From positions 1 through 5,194 of the forward strand of contig DAIRGS010000419.1 in NCBI GenBank assembly GCA_036794395.1: a stretch of 5,194 nucleotides of DNA, read 5' to 3'. This document shows positions 1 through 5,194 of the stretch, piece after piece. The stretch comes from DASXMX01 sp036794395 (GTDB lineage: Bacteria > Planctomycetota > Phycisphaerae > Tepidisphaerales > Tepidisphaeraceae). Both the position numbers and the translations under genes were made by a program. The notes beneath the pieces were generated by a model. That model had not been told where the DNA came from. It made no database searches and worked only from the letters and a program-made list of their open reading frames with translations. Positions within the stretch are counted from its first letter, which is position 1; each line of letters begins with the position of its first letter.

Positions 1-29
1 GGCTCGATTTTTGGTAACGAGCGTTGAAC

Positions 30-53
30 GGTATTGGGTTAGAAACCCGTGCC
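30..53 (+). repeat. Imperfect inverted repeat (short hairpin)
   Basis: GGGTT (36-40) and AACCC (44-48) form a perfect five-pair stem around a three-base AGA loop. On the + strand the stem can be extended with G-T wobbles and one bulged base to G30-C53. The extension uses wobble pairs, so it works only in RNA read from the + strand. No T-tract follows, so it does not look like a standard intrinsic terminator. It may be a degraded copy of a dispersed palindromic element; that is inference. Confidence 0.35.
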
Positions 54-100
54 ACGTAAATGCAATGGCGCTGAATCGCGCACGGTCATTTAGATATCAA

Positions 101-165
101 CTCACGCCCCCTCCCTACCCGCTCGCGGGCAGTGGCCGCTTCCCCCGGGGTACCGGTGGAGGGAG
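101..165. repeat. GC-rich palindromic intergenic element (REP-like)
   Basis: This C-rich stretch contains several nested palindromes: CCCG-CTCG-CGGG (118-129), CCCCGGGG (143-150), GGTACC (149-154) and ACCGGT (152-157). An outer arm CCCTCC (109-114) can pair with GGAGGG (158-163). It ends about 45 bases beyond the stop codon of the minus-strand DUF4139 gene. Similar CTCAC-C-rich palindromic units are common intergenic repeats in many bacteria, so a REP-like role or a loose transcription-end structure is plausible. There is no T-run to support a classical terminator. The rest of 1-209 shows no gene I can support. Confidence 0.4.
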
Positions 166-209
166 AAGACGTTTCTGAAGCGACTGTGCTATTGGATGGG
201 GGACATTGT

Positions 210-2372
210 TTAGCCGACGGTGAGTTGGGTGGATTGGGATTCGAGGTCTTTGCGTTGGGATTCGAGTTGTTTGGTGAAGGCCTGGGCTTCTTTCTGGAGT
301 TGTTCTATCTGGGTTTCCTGTTCGTCGAGTTTTTTGATTAGGCGGGCGTAGTAGTCTGTTGTCTGGGCGACGGCTTTCATGTTTTCGCGCATGCGGGATT
401 GCTCGGTATTGATTTCGGAGATCTGGTGACGGCGGGCATCGAGCTGTTGCTGGGTGAGGGCGATGGCTTGCTTGAGCTGGACGATCTTGGCGAGGGCGTC
501 GCGGACGGGGCCGGGCAGGTTGGGGAGTTTGAGGTAGAGCTGGAGGTTGTCTGTTTCGAGGGGGAGGATTTCGATGAATTCGTGGCGGAGCAGCTCGGTG
601 CGGATGGTGAGATCGAGGGGTTTATCGGCGGGGAGAACGCGGACGAAGCGATAGAGGGTGGCCGTTTTTTCGTCGGCGGTGGCCGGCTCGGCGAGCGTCC
701 ATCGGGGATCCAGGGGGTGTTCGAGAACGAGGGTGCGGTCTTTGCCGGCATGGTTGGTGAAGGTGTAGCGGGTCTGGCTGATGTCTTTCCACTGGAGATG
801 AAGGACGCCGCGTACGATGGTGGCGAGTTGGATGGTGCTGGGCTGGGGGTTTTCGGTGATGACGACGTTGGTTTTGAGATCGATTCCGTAGCTGAGCAGG
901 CGGCGCTGCTCGGGTGGGACGTCGTTCATCTGGGCGTCGCCGGCGTAGGACCCGGCTTCGATGACGGTGATGGGGCCGGCCAGCAGGTGTTTGCCGGTGC
1001 TGTTTCGGAGGCGGATGCCGTTGAGGGGATGGGAGGAGAGGACGTTGCGGTTGTAGATGGAGACTTTTTTGATGTCGATGTCGTCGGTGACGATGGGGAT
1101 CATGGCGGATTGCTGGCGTTTGATGGAAACGTCGCCGACGTTGTATTGGAAGAGTTCGCCGAGGCCGGCGGTAGAGGCGGCGGAGACGACCGAGGCGATG
1201 GGATCGATGGGAGCCGATTCGATCATCTGGGGGGCGCTTTGTTGATTGCCATTGGCGAAGAGCTGGTTGGTGACTTGGGTTTGACCTCCGCCGCCACCGC
1301 CCTGGCCGATGGGCTGGCCGGGGCGGAGTTGATTGGCGGGCGGCGGGTTGGCGGCTTTCTGCTGGATCTTTTGAAGATCGTCGGCGGTGATTCCGTTCTC
1401 GTAGGTTTGGGGGGTGAGGCTGGCGTAGAGTTGAGAGGTGACGAACGGGCGGGGAACATAAAGGGAGTGATAGAGATCCTGGATGAAGGAGACGGGACGG
1501 CCGCTGATGAGGGAGAGATCGACGTGGGCCCAGTCGCTGTCGGTTTGGTTTTCGACGATGGCCCAGCCCTGGATTTTGCCGCCGGTTGCGGGGGCGGTTG
1601 TGGGGGCGGGTGCGTCTTTTTTGGCGGGCGCGGCGGTGTTGTCGAGGACGAGGCGGTAGCTGGTTTTCCAGATGGGGGTTTCGACGACGTAGCCGATGCG
1701 GACGCGGCGATCGCCCTGGCCATTGAAGCGGATTTCGACGGGCTTTTTGTCCTGGCCGCGTGCCTGGGTGAGGGCTGTGAGCGCGGCGTCGAGTTCCTGG
1801 TTTAGCCTGGCATCGTCCATGTCGAGGCTTTGGATCTGATCGAGCAGGACGGGGCGAATGGTGGCGCCACTGCGGAGGTTGAGGACGAATTCATCGACGA
1901 ACTGGTCTTCGTTGATGACGCGGCGGCGTTTTTCGACGCCGAGGATGGTTCCTTCGCGGAGGCCGCCGGTGGTGGTGACGGATACTTTGGTGCCGCGGAG
2001 CTGCTTGAGCAGCTCGGCGAGGGGCGGGTTTTGGGTGATGTCGACCTGAAAGCTTGCGAGGGTGCGATCGAGGGGGGCGGGATTGGGGTAGCTGACCGCG
2101 CCGACCTTGCCGCCATCGAGATCTTCGAGGAGCAGGGATTTGAGAATGTCGTTAATCTGATCGGTTTTGAAGTGGAGGGTGGTTTGGCCATTTCCGTGGA
2201 CGGTGCCGGCGTGTTCGAAGTAGCCGACGCCGCTGGAGAAGAGCGCAACCTGCTTGACGGGGACGTTGGTTTGATCTGATGGCCGGGTGGCGGATTGTGC
2301 GGCAGCGAATGTAATTGACGAGAGGACGAGTAGACAAAAGCACAGGGCCTTGAAGGGGAATTGAGATTGCAT
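210..2372 (-). CDS. Exported DUF4139 domain protein with C-terminal coiled coil
   Basis: The frame encodes 720 residues and ends in TAA at 212-210. The start at 2372 is preferred over an upstream ATG at 2414 because GGAGG lies 7 bases before it and a clear signal peptide begins there: a hydrophobic core around residues 8-22 and an A-A-A-Q cleavage region near 23-26. Residues ~36-245 are a beta-rich N-terminal part. The DUF4139 signature follows, with VRIGYVVETPIWKTSYRLVL (224-243), GWAIVENQTDSDW (269-281) and LSLISGRPVSF (287-297), and continues to about residue 600. A flexible insert at ~318-405 contains six consecutive glycines (359-364) and many Gln/Asn/Pro. Residues ~625-715 form a long heptad-like Gln/Glu/Lys-rich helix, probably a coiled coil. 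DUF4139 has no established reaction. In mucoidy-inhibitor-A-type members the coiled coil precedes DUF4139 and a DUF4140 domain is N-terminal; here no DUF4140 is evident and the coil is C-terminal. Location is probably periplasmic or cell-surface. Family assignment is confident, function unknown. Confidence 0.88.
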   Translation of the reverse strand: MQSQFPFKALCFCLLVLSSITFAAAQSATRPSDQTNVPVKQVALFSSGVGYFEHAGTVHGNGQTTLHFKTDQINDILKSLLLEDLDGGKVGAVSYPNPAPLDRTLASFQVDITQNPPLAELLKQLRGTKVSVTTTGGLREGTILGVEKRRRVINEDQFVDEFVLNLRSGATIRPVLLDQIQSLDMDDARLNQELDAALTALTQARGQDKKPVEIRFNGQGDRRVRIGYVVETPIWKTSYRLVLDNTAAPAKKDAPAPTTAPATGGKIQGWAIVENQTDSDWAHVDLSLISGRPVSFIQDLYHSLYVPRPFVTSQLYASLTPQTYENGITADDLQKIQQKAANPPPANQLRPGQPIGQGGGGGGQTQVTNQLFANGNQQSAPQMIESAPIDPIASVVSAASTAGLGELFQYNVGDVSIKRQQSAMIPIVTDDIDIKKVSIYNRNVLSSHPLNGIRLRNSTGKHLLAGPITVIEAGSYAGDAQMNDVPPEQRRLLSYGIDLKTNVVITENPQPSTIQLATIVRGVLHLQWKDISQTRYTFTNHAGKDRTLVLEHPLDPRWTLAEPATADEKTATLYRFVRVLPADKPLDLTIRTELLRHEFIEILPLETDNLQLYLKLPNLPGPVRDALAKIVQLKQAIALTQQQLDARRHQISEINTEQSRMRENMKAVAQTTDYYARLIKKLDEQETQIEQLQKEAQAFTKQLESQRKDLESQSTQLTVG

Positions 2373-2379
2373 GGATGAG

Positions 2380-2384
2380 CCTCC
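2380..2384 (-). promoter_or_regulatory. Ribosome binding site of the DUF4139 gene
   Basis: On the minus strand this reads GGAGG, 7 bases before the ATG at 2372-2370. It decides the start: the longer frame from 2414 would place the site inside the coding region and would add 14 Pro/Gly-rich residues in front of a normal signal peptide. Confidence 0.75.
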
Positions 2385-2419
2385 GGGTGGGATTACAGGC
2401 GGCAAAGTAACCAAATGGC

Positions 2420-2449
2420 ATCCTATCCAAGAGACATGGGATTTGTCTA
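2420..2449 (-). promoter_or_regulatory. Possible promoter of the DUF4139 gene
   Basis: Reading the minus strand, TAGACA (2449-2444, five of six matches to TTGACA) is separated by 18 bases from TAGGAT (2425-2420, four of six matches to TATAAT). This would give a leader of about 40 bases before the start at 2372. Planctomycete promoters are poorly defined and the match was found by eye, so this is a modest call. Confidence 0.35.
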
Positions 2450-2469
2450 CGGATTTTTTCGTCGATCTT

Positions 2470-2478
2470 TGGTATAGT
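2470..2478 (+). promoter_or_regulatory. Possible extended -10 promoter of the triple-repeat gene
   Basis: TGGTATAGT contains a TG-N extended -10 motif followed by TATAGT (2473-2478, five of six matches to TATAAT). Transcription would start near 2485, leaving a short leader with the ribosome binding site and the ATG at 2503. No good -35 box is visible 16-18 bases upstream, which is tolerated when the extended -10 is present. Confidence 0.4.
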
Positions 2479-2490
2479 CATTTGAAAGCG

Positions 2491-2496
2491 AAGGAG
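2491..2496 (+). promoter_or_regulatory. Ribosome binding site of the triple-repeat gene
   Basis: AAGGAG lies 6 bases before the ATG at 2503. It selects this start over the far-upstream in-frame ATG at 2371, which overlaps the start of the divergent gene and would bury the signal peptide behind 44 residues. Confidence 0.75.
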
Positions 2497-2502
2497 CAAC
2501 GC

Positions 2503-3737
2503 ATGAACGCAGCCATTGGATGCAAAGTGATGATTGCAATTGGACTGACGCTGGGGTGGTGCGCGAGCGCGCGTGGCGAGGGGCCGGGCAGGCTGGATCA
2601 GCGGATCGGGGTGTTCGACTTCCGCCACAAAACGGTTGCGTTTGCCATTAATGCACTATCGCGTGACCGCGGAGTGCCGATTGTTGTGGATTGGAATTCG
2701 CTGGGTGGGGAGCGCGCCGGGCAGGAAACGGTGAATGTTGCAGTCGGGGGGTGCCGGTTACGGGATGCGATTGGAGCGATTCTGCCCGCGGCGGAGGTCT
2801 ATGAAGATGAGAATGTGGTTCGGGTGATGGGTAAGGAAGATGGGCCCGCCGGGGTGCGAGGTTATGCGATCGGTGATTTGGAGCGGAGGCTGGGGCCGGG
2901 CAGCGGGGATGAGATTTTGCGGGTGATTGAGGAATGTGTTGAACCGGACGGGTGGGTGGATAATGGCGGAAAGTTTGGGATCGGGATTCAGGGGAGCTTG
3001 CTGATGGCGCAGCAGACGATCGGGGGGCATGAGGCGATTGGGCGGGTTTTGGGAATGTTGAAGAGAGAGATCGTCGAGCATTCAGGGGCGCTGGAGGGGC
3101 GACTCGCGCCGATTCCAGCGAATGCGGTGTTGGGGCGGCGGATTTCGTCGCTCAAGTTAAAGAATGCGCCTTTGGAGAATGTCCTGGCGAGCCTCCAGGC
3201 GGAGACTCATTTCGGCGGAATTATTCGTTGGCATCAACTGGAGGCGGCGGGCATTGACGGGGCGACGCAGGTGACGGCGGATCTGTCGGGATTGACGCTT
3301 GGGCAGGCCCTTCAATTGGTGAGTGAAGCTTGCGGGATTGATTACATTTTTCACGATGGGATTGTGGATGTGACGACGCCGGAATTGCCGGGCGTGGGCA
3401 TGGAAACGCGCGTATTTGATATGAGGCCGATGGTTGATGTGATGACGCGTTGGGAGTCGAGCGCAAGAAGGCGGGAAGTAAAGGTGAATCATGCGGCAGT
3501 GGCAGCGGGAATCGGTGAATTAATTCAGACGGAAGTGGATACCGATACGTGGAAAAACAATGGGGGGAGCTTGGGAACGATCAGCGCGCTGGGGGATTGC
3601 CTGGTGGTCACGAACAGGGCGCGGGCGAATGAACAACTTGCGGCGATGATGATGGGGATTGTGGCCGCGTCGGAGCCGGCGACGCAACCGGTTCCAAAGA
3701 AGGTGGAGAGGCCGGATCCGCTGGCGGCGCAGGTGGG
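2503..3737 (+). CDS. Secreted STN-like repeat protein, part before the gap
   Basis: The start at 2503 is supported by AAGGAG 6 bases upstream and by a signal peptide: basic/hydrophobic MNAAIGCKVMIAIGLTLGWC, then ASARG as the likely cleavage zone near residue 23. Two copies of one unit follow. Unit 1 (residues ~34-190) has a strand-helix STN-like part with a VVDW motif (W64), then a second part with DGWVDNGG (149-156). Unit 2 (residues ~213-388) repeats this order with IRWHQLEAAGID (241-252) and DTWKNNGGSLG (348-358), then LVVT and a closing helix. STN-type domains are the short N-terminal modules of secretins and TonB receptors; the second part resembles short secretin N-domain modules seen in many planctomycete exported proteins. 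No secretin pore domain is present, so a scaffold or binding role in the periplasm is inference. The frame runs into the N gap after residue ~412 within a Pro/Lys linker. The piece after the gap is most likely the same gene. Confidence 0.8.
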
Positions 3738-3747
3738 NNNNNNNNNN
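3738..3747. other. Assembly gap (10 N)
   Basis: Ten Ns in a row indicate a placeholder gap rather than a measured length. Coding before the gap is in the frame of position 2503 and coding after it is in the frame of 3749, so the frames disagree as written. If one gene spans the gap, its true length must be a multiple of three. Repeat alignment suggests at least about 14 residues are missing, i.e. roughly 40 bases or more. Confidence 0.95.
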
Positions 3748-3748
3748 A

Positions 3749-4294
3749 TTTGATATTCTTTCCGAGCGGAGTGGGGCGCGGTTTTTTGTGGATTGGAGGG
3801 CATTGGAAAGCGCGGGGATTGATCGTGATACGCCGATCAGCTTTAAGGTGTCAGCGGGTCCGCTTCGCAAGGCATTGCATATTGTGCTGGAGCTGGCGGG
3901 TGATGAGCAGACGTTGCTGGGATATGAGACGGATGATGCGGGAATCACTCACATCTCCACCGCAGACCGACTGGGCCGGGTTGGGGTGACTCGAATTTAC
4001 AATATTCGCGACTTGATCGAGCGGTACGTGGATTACCACAACGTGGGCGGCGGCAATGTCGAGATGCGACGGCAGGCGGCGCGGCAGGATGCGGTGGATT
4101 TGATTACGCGGCTCATTGAGGACACGGTCGCGACGGACAGTTGGAAGGATAATGGTGGATCGCTTGGGAGCCTGCGGGAGTTTGCGGGGTTGCTGGTGGT
4201 GACGACTTCGAATGCGAATCAGATCAAGGTGAAAGGGCTATTGGAGACGTTGCGGGTGCAGGCATCGGTTGGGGAGACGGGGAGGAAATTCTGA
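3749..4294 (+). CDS. Secreted STN-like repeat protein, C-terminal part after the gap
   Basis: This frame is open from the gap to a TGA at 4292-4294 (181 residues visible) and is the third copy of the unit in the preceding gene. Its first residues, FDILSERSGARFFVDW, align without gaps to residues 228-243 of the upstream part, followed by LESAGID matching LEAAGID. The second half carries VTRIYNIRDLIERY, then LITRLIEDTV and TDSWKDNGGSLG (W codon 4142-4144), LLVVTT and a final helix ending in LLETLR. A short tail ending GRKF follows and no secretin pore appears. Having no start of its own and beginning mid-domain, it is best read as the C-terminal end of the gene starting at 2503. A separate paralogous gene truncated by the gap remains possible if the true gap is large. 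Confidence 0.78.
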   Translation, partial: FDILSERSGARFFVDWRALESAGIDRDTPISFKVSAGPLRKALHIVLELAGDEQTLLGYETDDAGITHISTADRLGRVGVTRIYNIRDLIERYVDYHNVGGGNVEMRRQAARQDAVDLITRLIEDTVATDSWKDNGGSLGSLREFAGLLVVTTSNANQIKVKGLLETLRVQASVGETGRKF

Positions 4295-4313
4295 GTGCTG
4301 GGTGCCGGGGGCT
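4293..4313 (+). repeat. Degenerate heptamer run at the gene end
   Basis: Three consecutive seven-base words, GAGTGCT, GGGTGCC and GGGGGCT, begin inside the stop codon of the preceding gene. They share the pattern G-R-G-K-G-C-Y. With only three diverged copies this could be chance. Confidence 0.25.
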
Positions 4314-4360
4314 AAATCGGGAAGGTGAATTGATGGACTTGGCGGCGTGGTGACGGGGGA

Positions 4361-4396
4361 TCTTAATCCAAATCTTCATCCTAATCTTAATCCGGT
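4361..4396 (-). repeat. Left arm of the inverted hexamer repeat
   Basis: Six hexamers in phase: TCTTAA, TCCAAA, TCTTCA, TCCTAA, TCTTAA, TCCGGT. On the opposite strand these read as GATTAA/GATTAG-type words, the same family as the array at 4420-4491 but inverted. A spacer of 23 bases (4397-4419) separates the arms, so the RNA or single-stranded DNA can fold into an imperfect hairpin. Confidence 0.7.
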
Positions 4397-4419
4397 TTGA
4401 GGGTAGGAGTTCGGATCGG

Positions 4420-4491
4420 GATAAAGATTAAGATTAAGATTGGGATTGGGATTAGGATTGGGATTAGGATTAGGATTAGGATTAGGATTAT
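4420..4491 (+). repeat. Hexamer tandem repeat, GATTAG family (right arm)
   Basis: Twelve hexamers in perfect phase: GATAAA, two GATTAA, two GATTGG, GATTAG, GATTGG, four GATTAG, and a terminal GATTAT. Copies are more degenerate on the left and uniform on the right, as expected if expansion is recent on the right side. The last unit supplies the first two bases of an ATG at 4490. The array lies in the leader of the RidA-family gene and inverts the array at 4361-4396. The remainder of 4295-4519 shows no gene. Confidence 0.9.
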
Positions 4492-4507
4492 GCGTAAGAA
4501 ATTGGAA

Positions 4508-4513
4508 AGGGAG
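4508..4513 (+). promoter_or_regulatory. Ribosome binding site deciding the RidA start
   Basis: AGGGAG ends 6 bases before the ATG at 4520. It is too close to serve the ATG at 4514 and lies downstream of the ATG at 4490. This favours 4520 and puts the hexamer array in the untranslated leader. Confidence 0.6.
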
Positions 4514-4519
4514 ATGGAT

Positions 4520-5194
4520 ATGGCGATGACGGCGGATGAGAAGTTGGAGTCGTTGGGATTTGCATTGGATAAGACGCTTTCGGCGGGGGCGATTTATCGG
4601 CCGGTGGTGATTGACGGGACGACGGCTTATGTGTCGGGGTGTGTGCCGTTCGATGGGGATAAGAACCTGGTTTCGAGGGGGAAGGTGCGGTCGCAGGTGA
4701 GCGTGGAGCAGGCGCAAAAGGCGGCGGCGCTGTGTGCGGCCAATGTGCTGCGGCTGATCCGCCAGCAGGTGGGGTCGCTGGAGCGGGTGGAGCGGATGCT
4801 GAAGGTGACGGGGTTTGTGAATTCGGATCCGGATTTCATCGAGCAGCACCTGGTAATCAATGGAGCTTCGCAGTTGTTTTGCGATGTGTTTGGGGAAGCG
4901 GGTTGGCATGCGCGGTCGGCGATTGGAATGGCGTCTTTGCCGCTGGGGGCGAGTGTGGAGGTGGAGGCGGTGGTGAAGAAGACCGGCGCGCTCGCCGATG
5001 ACCGCTGGGTCTACCCGGGTTGGGTTCTGCGGTTGCCCGCCGACGCCGTGATGACGTCCGAATCGCGGGCTGCGGGCAGTTCGGGCTCGGCCGAGGTCTA
5101 CACCGTCCAGCCCGGCGACACGCTCTCAGAGATCGCCGTCGACGAGCTCGGCGACGTCCATCGGTACGGCGAGGTCTACGACCTCAACGAGGGT
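4520..5194 (+). CDS. RidA/YjgF-family protein, joined in frame to a LysM segment (3' partial, probably chimeric)
   Basis: From the ATG at 4520 the frame is open to the window end (225 residues). Residues 1-154 are a full RidA (YjgF/YER057c/UK114) domain of the ~150-residue subfamily. Landmarks are EKLESLGFAL near the N-terminus, AYVSGCVPF (36-44), GKVRSQVSVEQAQKAA (54-69), VTGFVNSDPDF (96-106), NGASQLF (114-120), GWHARSAIGMASLPLG (128-143) and VEVEAVV (146-152). R132 sits where the family's conserved substrate-carboxylate-binding arginine (R105 of E. coli RidA) is expected. RidA enzymes hydrolyse reactive enamine/imine intermediates in the cytosol; the exact substrate of this subfamily is not settled. 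The family normally ends just after VEVEA, but here the frame continues into YPGWVLRLP (165-173) and YTVQPGDTLSEIA (194-206), LysM features. Valine codons shift from 17 GTG, 1 GTT, 1 GTA and 0 GTC (counted from 4490) to 6 GTC, 1 GTT and 1 GTG after 4982. The RidA call is firm; the natural 3' end is not present. Confidence 0.82.
   Translation, partial: MAMTADEKLESLGFALDKTLSAGAIYRPVVIDGTTAYVSGCVPFDGDKNLVSRGKVRSQVSVEQAQKAAALCAANVLRLIRQQVGSLERVERMLKVTGFVNSDPDFIEQHLVINGASQLFCDVFGEAGWHARSAIGMASLPLGASVEVEAVVKKTGALADDRWVYPGWVLRLPADAVMTSESRAAGSSGSAEVYTVQPGDTLSEIAVDELGDVHRYGEVYDLNEG
4982..5194 (+). other. Foreign-looking LysM segment (actinobacterial style), likely misjoined
   Basis: The segment starts with GALADDRWVYPGWVLRLPAD, which is the C-terminal half of a LysM-like repeat, then a Ser/Ala/Gly linker, then a second LysM start at YTVQPGDTLSEIAVDELGD (codons from 5099) followed by RYGEVYDLNEG at the window end. 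The pairing of an N-G-rich loop, YPGW-V-L-LP and V-x-PGDTL-x-x-IA is typical of large actinobacterial LysM proteins, some with BTAD-type regulator domains; that comparison is from memory. The first LysM lacks its N-terminal half, which is replaced by the RidA domain. C-ending codons dominate. LysM normally binds peptidoglycan or chitin-like glycans outside the cytoplasm, an unlikely partner for a cytosolic RidA lacking a signal peptide. Confidence 0.7.

Noticed and set aside
2..181. Open + strand frame at the window start, with a PPPYPLAGSGRFPRG stretch
   Set aside because: No domain, no start with a ribosome binding site, and the Pro/Gly/Arg text comes from the palindromic GC-rich element. 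Such frames are typical of intergenic repeats.
399..1805. 468-residue open frame on the + strand opposite the DUF4139 gene
   Set aside because: It is the antisense shadow of a well-supported gene. The translation is Gly/Asp/Glu/Val-rich low-complexity text expected from the complement of C-ending codons, with no domain or ribosome binding site.
2371..2502. Longer N-terminus for the triple-repeat protein from the ATG at 2371
   Set aside because: It would overlap the start codon of the divergent gene, lacks a ribosome binding site and would hide the signal peptide.
3738..3753. Frameshift or premature TGA making the repeat gene a pseudogene
   Set aside because: The break coincides exactly with the placeholder N run, and both sides remain open and keep all motifs.
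4420..4455. G-quadruplex in the hexamer array
   Set aside because: Only a few GGG runs occur in this part of the array (two clearly spaced ones around GATTGGGATTGGG), fewer than the four closely spaced runs needed for a stable structure.
4420..4491. CRISPR array or telomere
   Set aside because: Units of six bases without spacers do not fit CRISPR, and the array is internal with coding sequence on both sides, so it is not a chromosome end here.
4376..4909. 177-residue minus-strand frame with a repeated Asn-Pro tail
   Set aside because: The Asn-Pro repeats are the hexamer array read backwards, and the rest is antisense to the RidA domain.

Overview
The window looks like a draft-genome or metagenome contig from a planctomycete-like bacterium, possibly of the Phycisphaerae type. 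This is a pattern judgement, not a database result. It rests on a DUF4139 exported protein of planctomycete style, on a secreted protein built from repeated STN-like plus W-x-[DN]-N-G-G modules, and on short hexamer repeats in an intergenic stretch. From about position 180 to 4980 the + strand is strongly G-rich over C, whichever strand is coding. One 10-base run of N (3738-3747) marks a scaffold gap.

Layout. 1-209 has no supportable gene and holds two palindromic, REP-like stretches. 210-2372 (minus) encodes a 720-residue exported DUF4139 protein with a C-terminal coiled coil. 2373-2502 is a divergent intergenic region with a ribosome binding site for each flanking gene and plausible promoters in both directions. 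2503-3737 and 3749-4294 (plus) are the two sides of what is most simply one exported protein with three copies of an STN-like/W-x-[DN]-N-G-G unit, interrupted by the gap. 4295-4519 is non-coding and carries a degenerate heptamer run and an inverted pair of hexamer arrays of the GATTAG family. 4520-5194 (plus) is an open frame that runs off the window. Its first ~154 residues are a complete RidA/YjgF-family domain; its last ~70 residues are an actinobacterial-style LysM segment.

Working together. The DUF4139 protein and the triple-repeat protein are divergently transcribed and both carry signal peptides, so they may act in the same envelope compartment; nothing in the sequence proves a shared pathway. 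The RidA domain is a separate cytosolic-type enamine/imine deaminase-family gene.

Most important caution: at about 4980 the codon choice and the GC skew change abruptly, exactly where the RidA domain should end and where half a LysM domain begins. I read this as a probable chimeric join (assembly artefact, less likely a real recombination) rather than a natural RidA-LysM enzyme. I found no convincing new defence, RNA or mobile system. The most interesting native features are the triplicated secreted module and the inverted hexamer array in front of the RidA gene.
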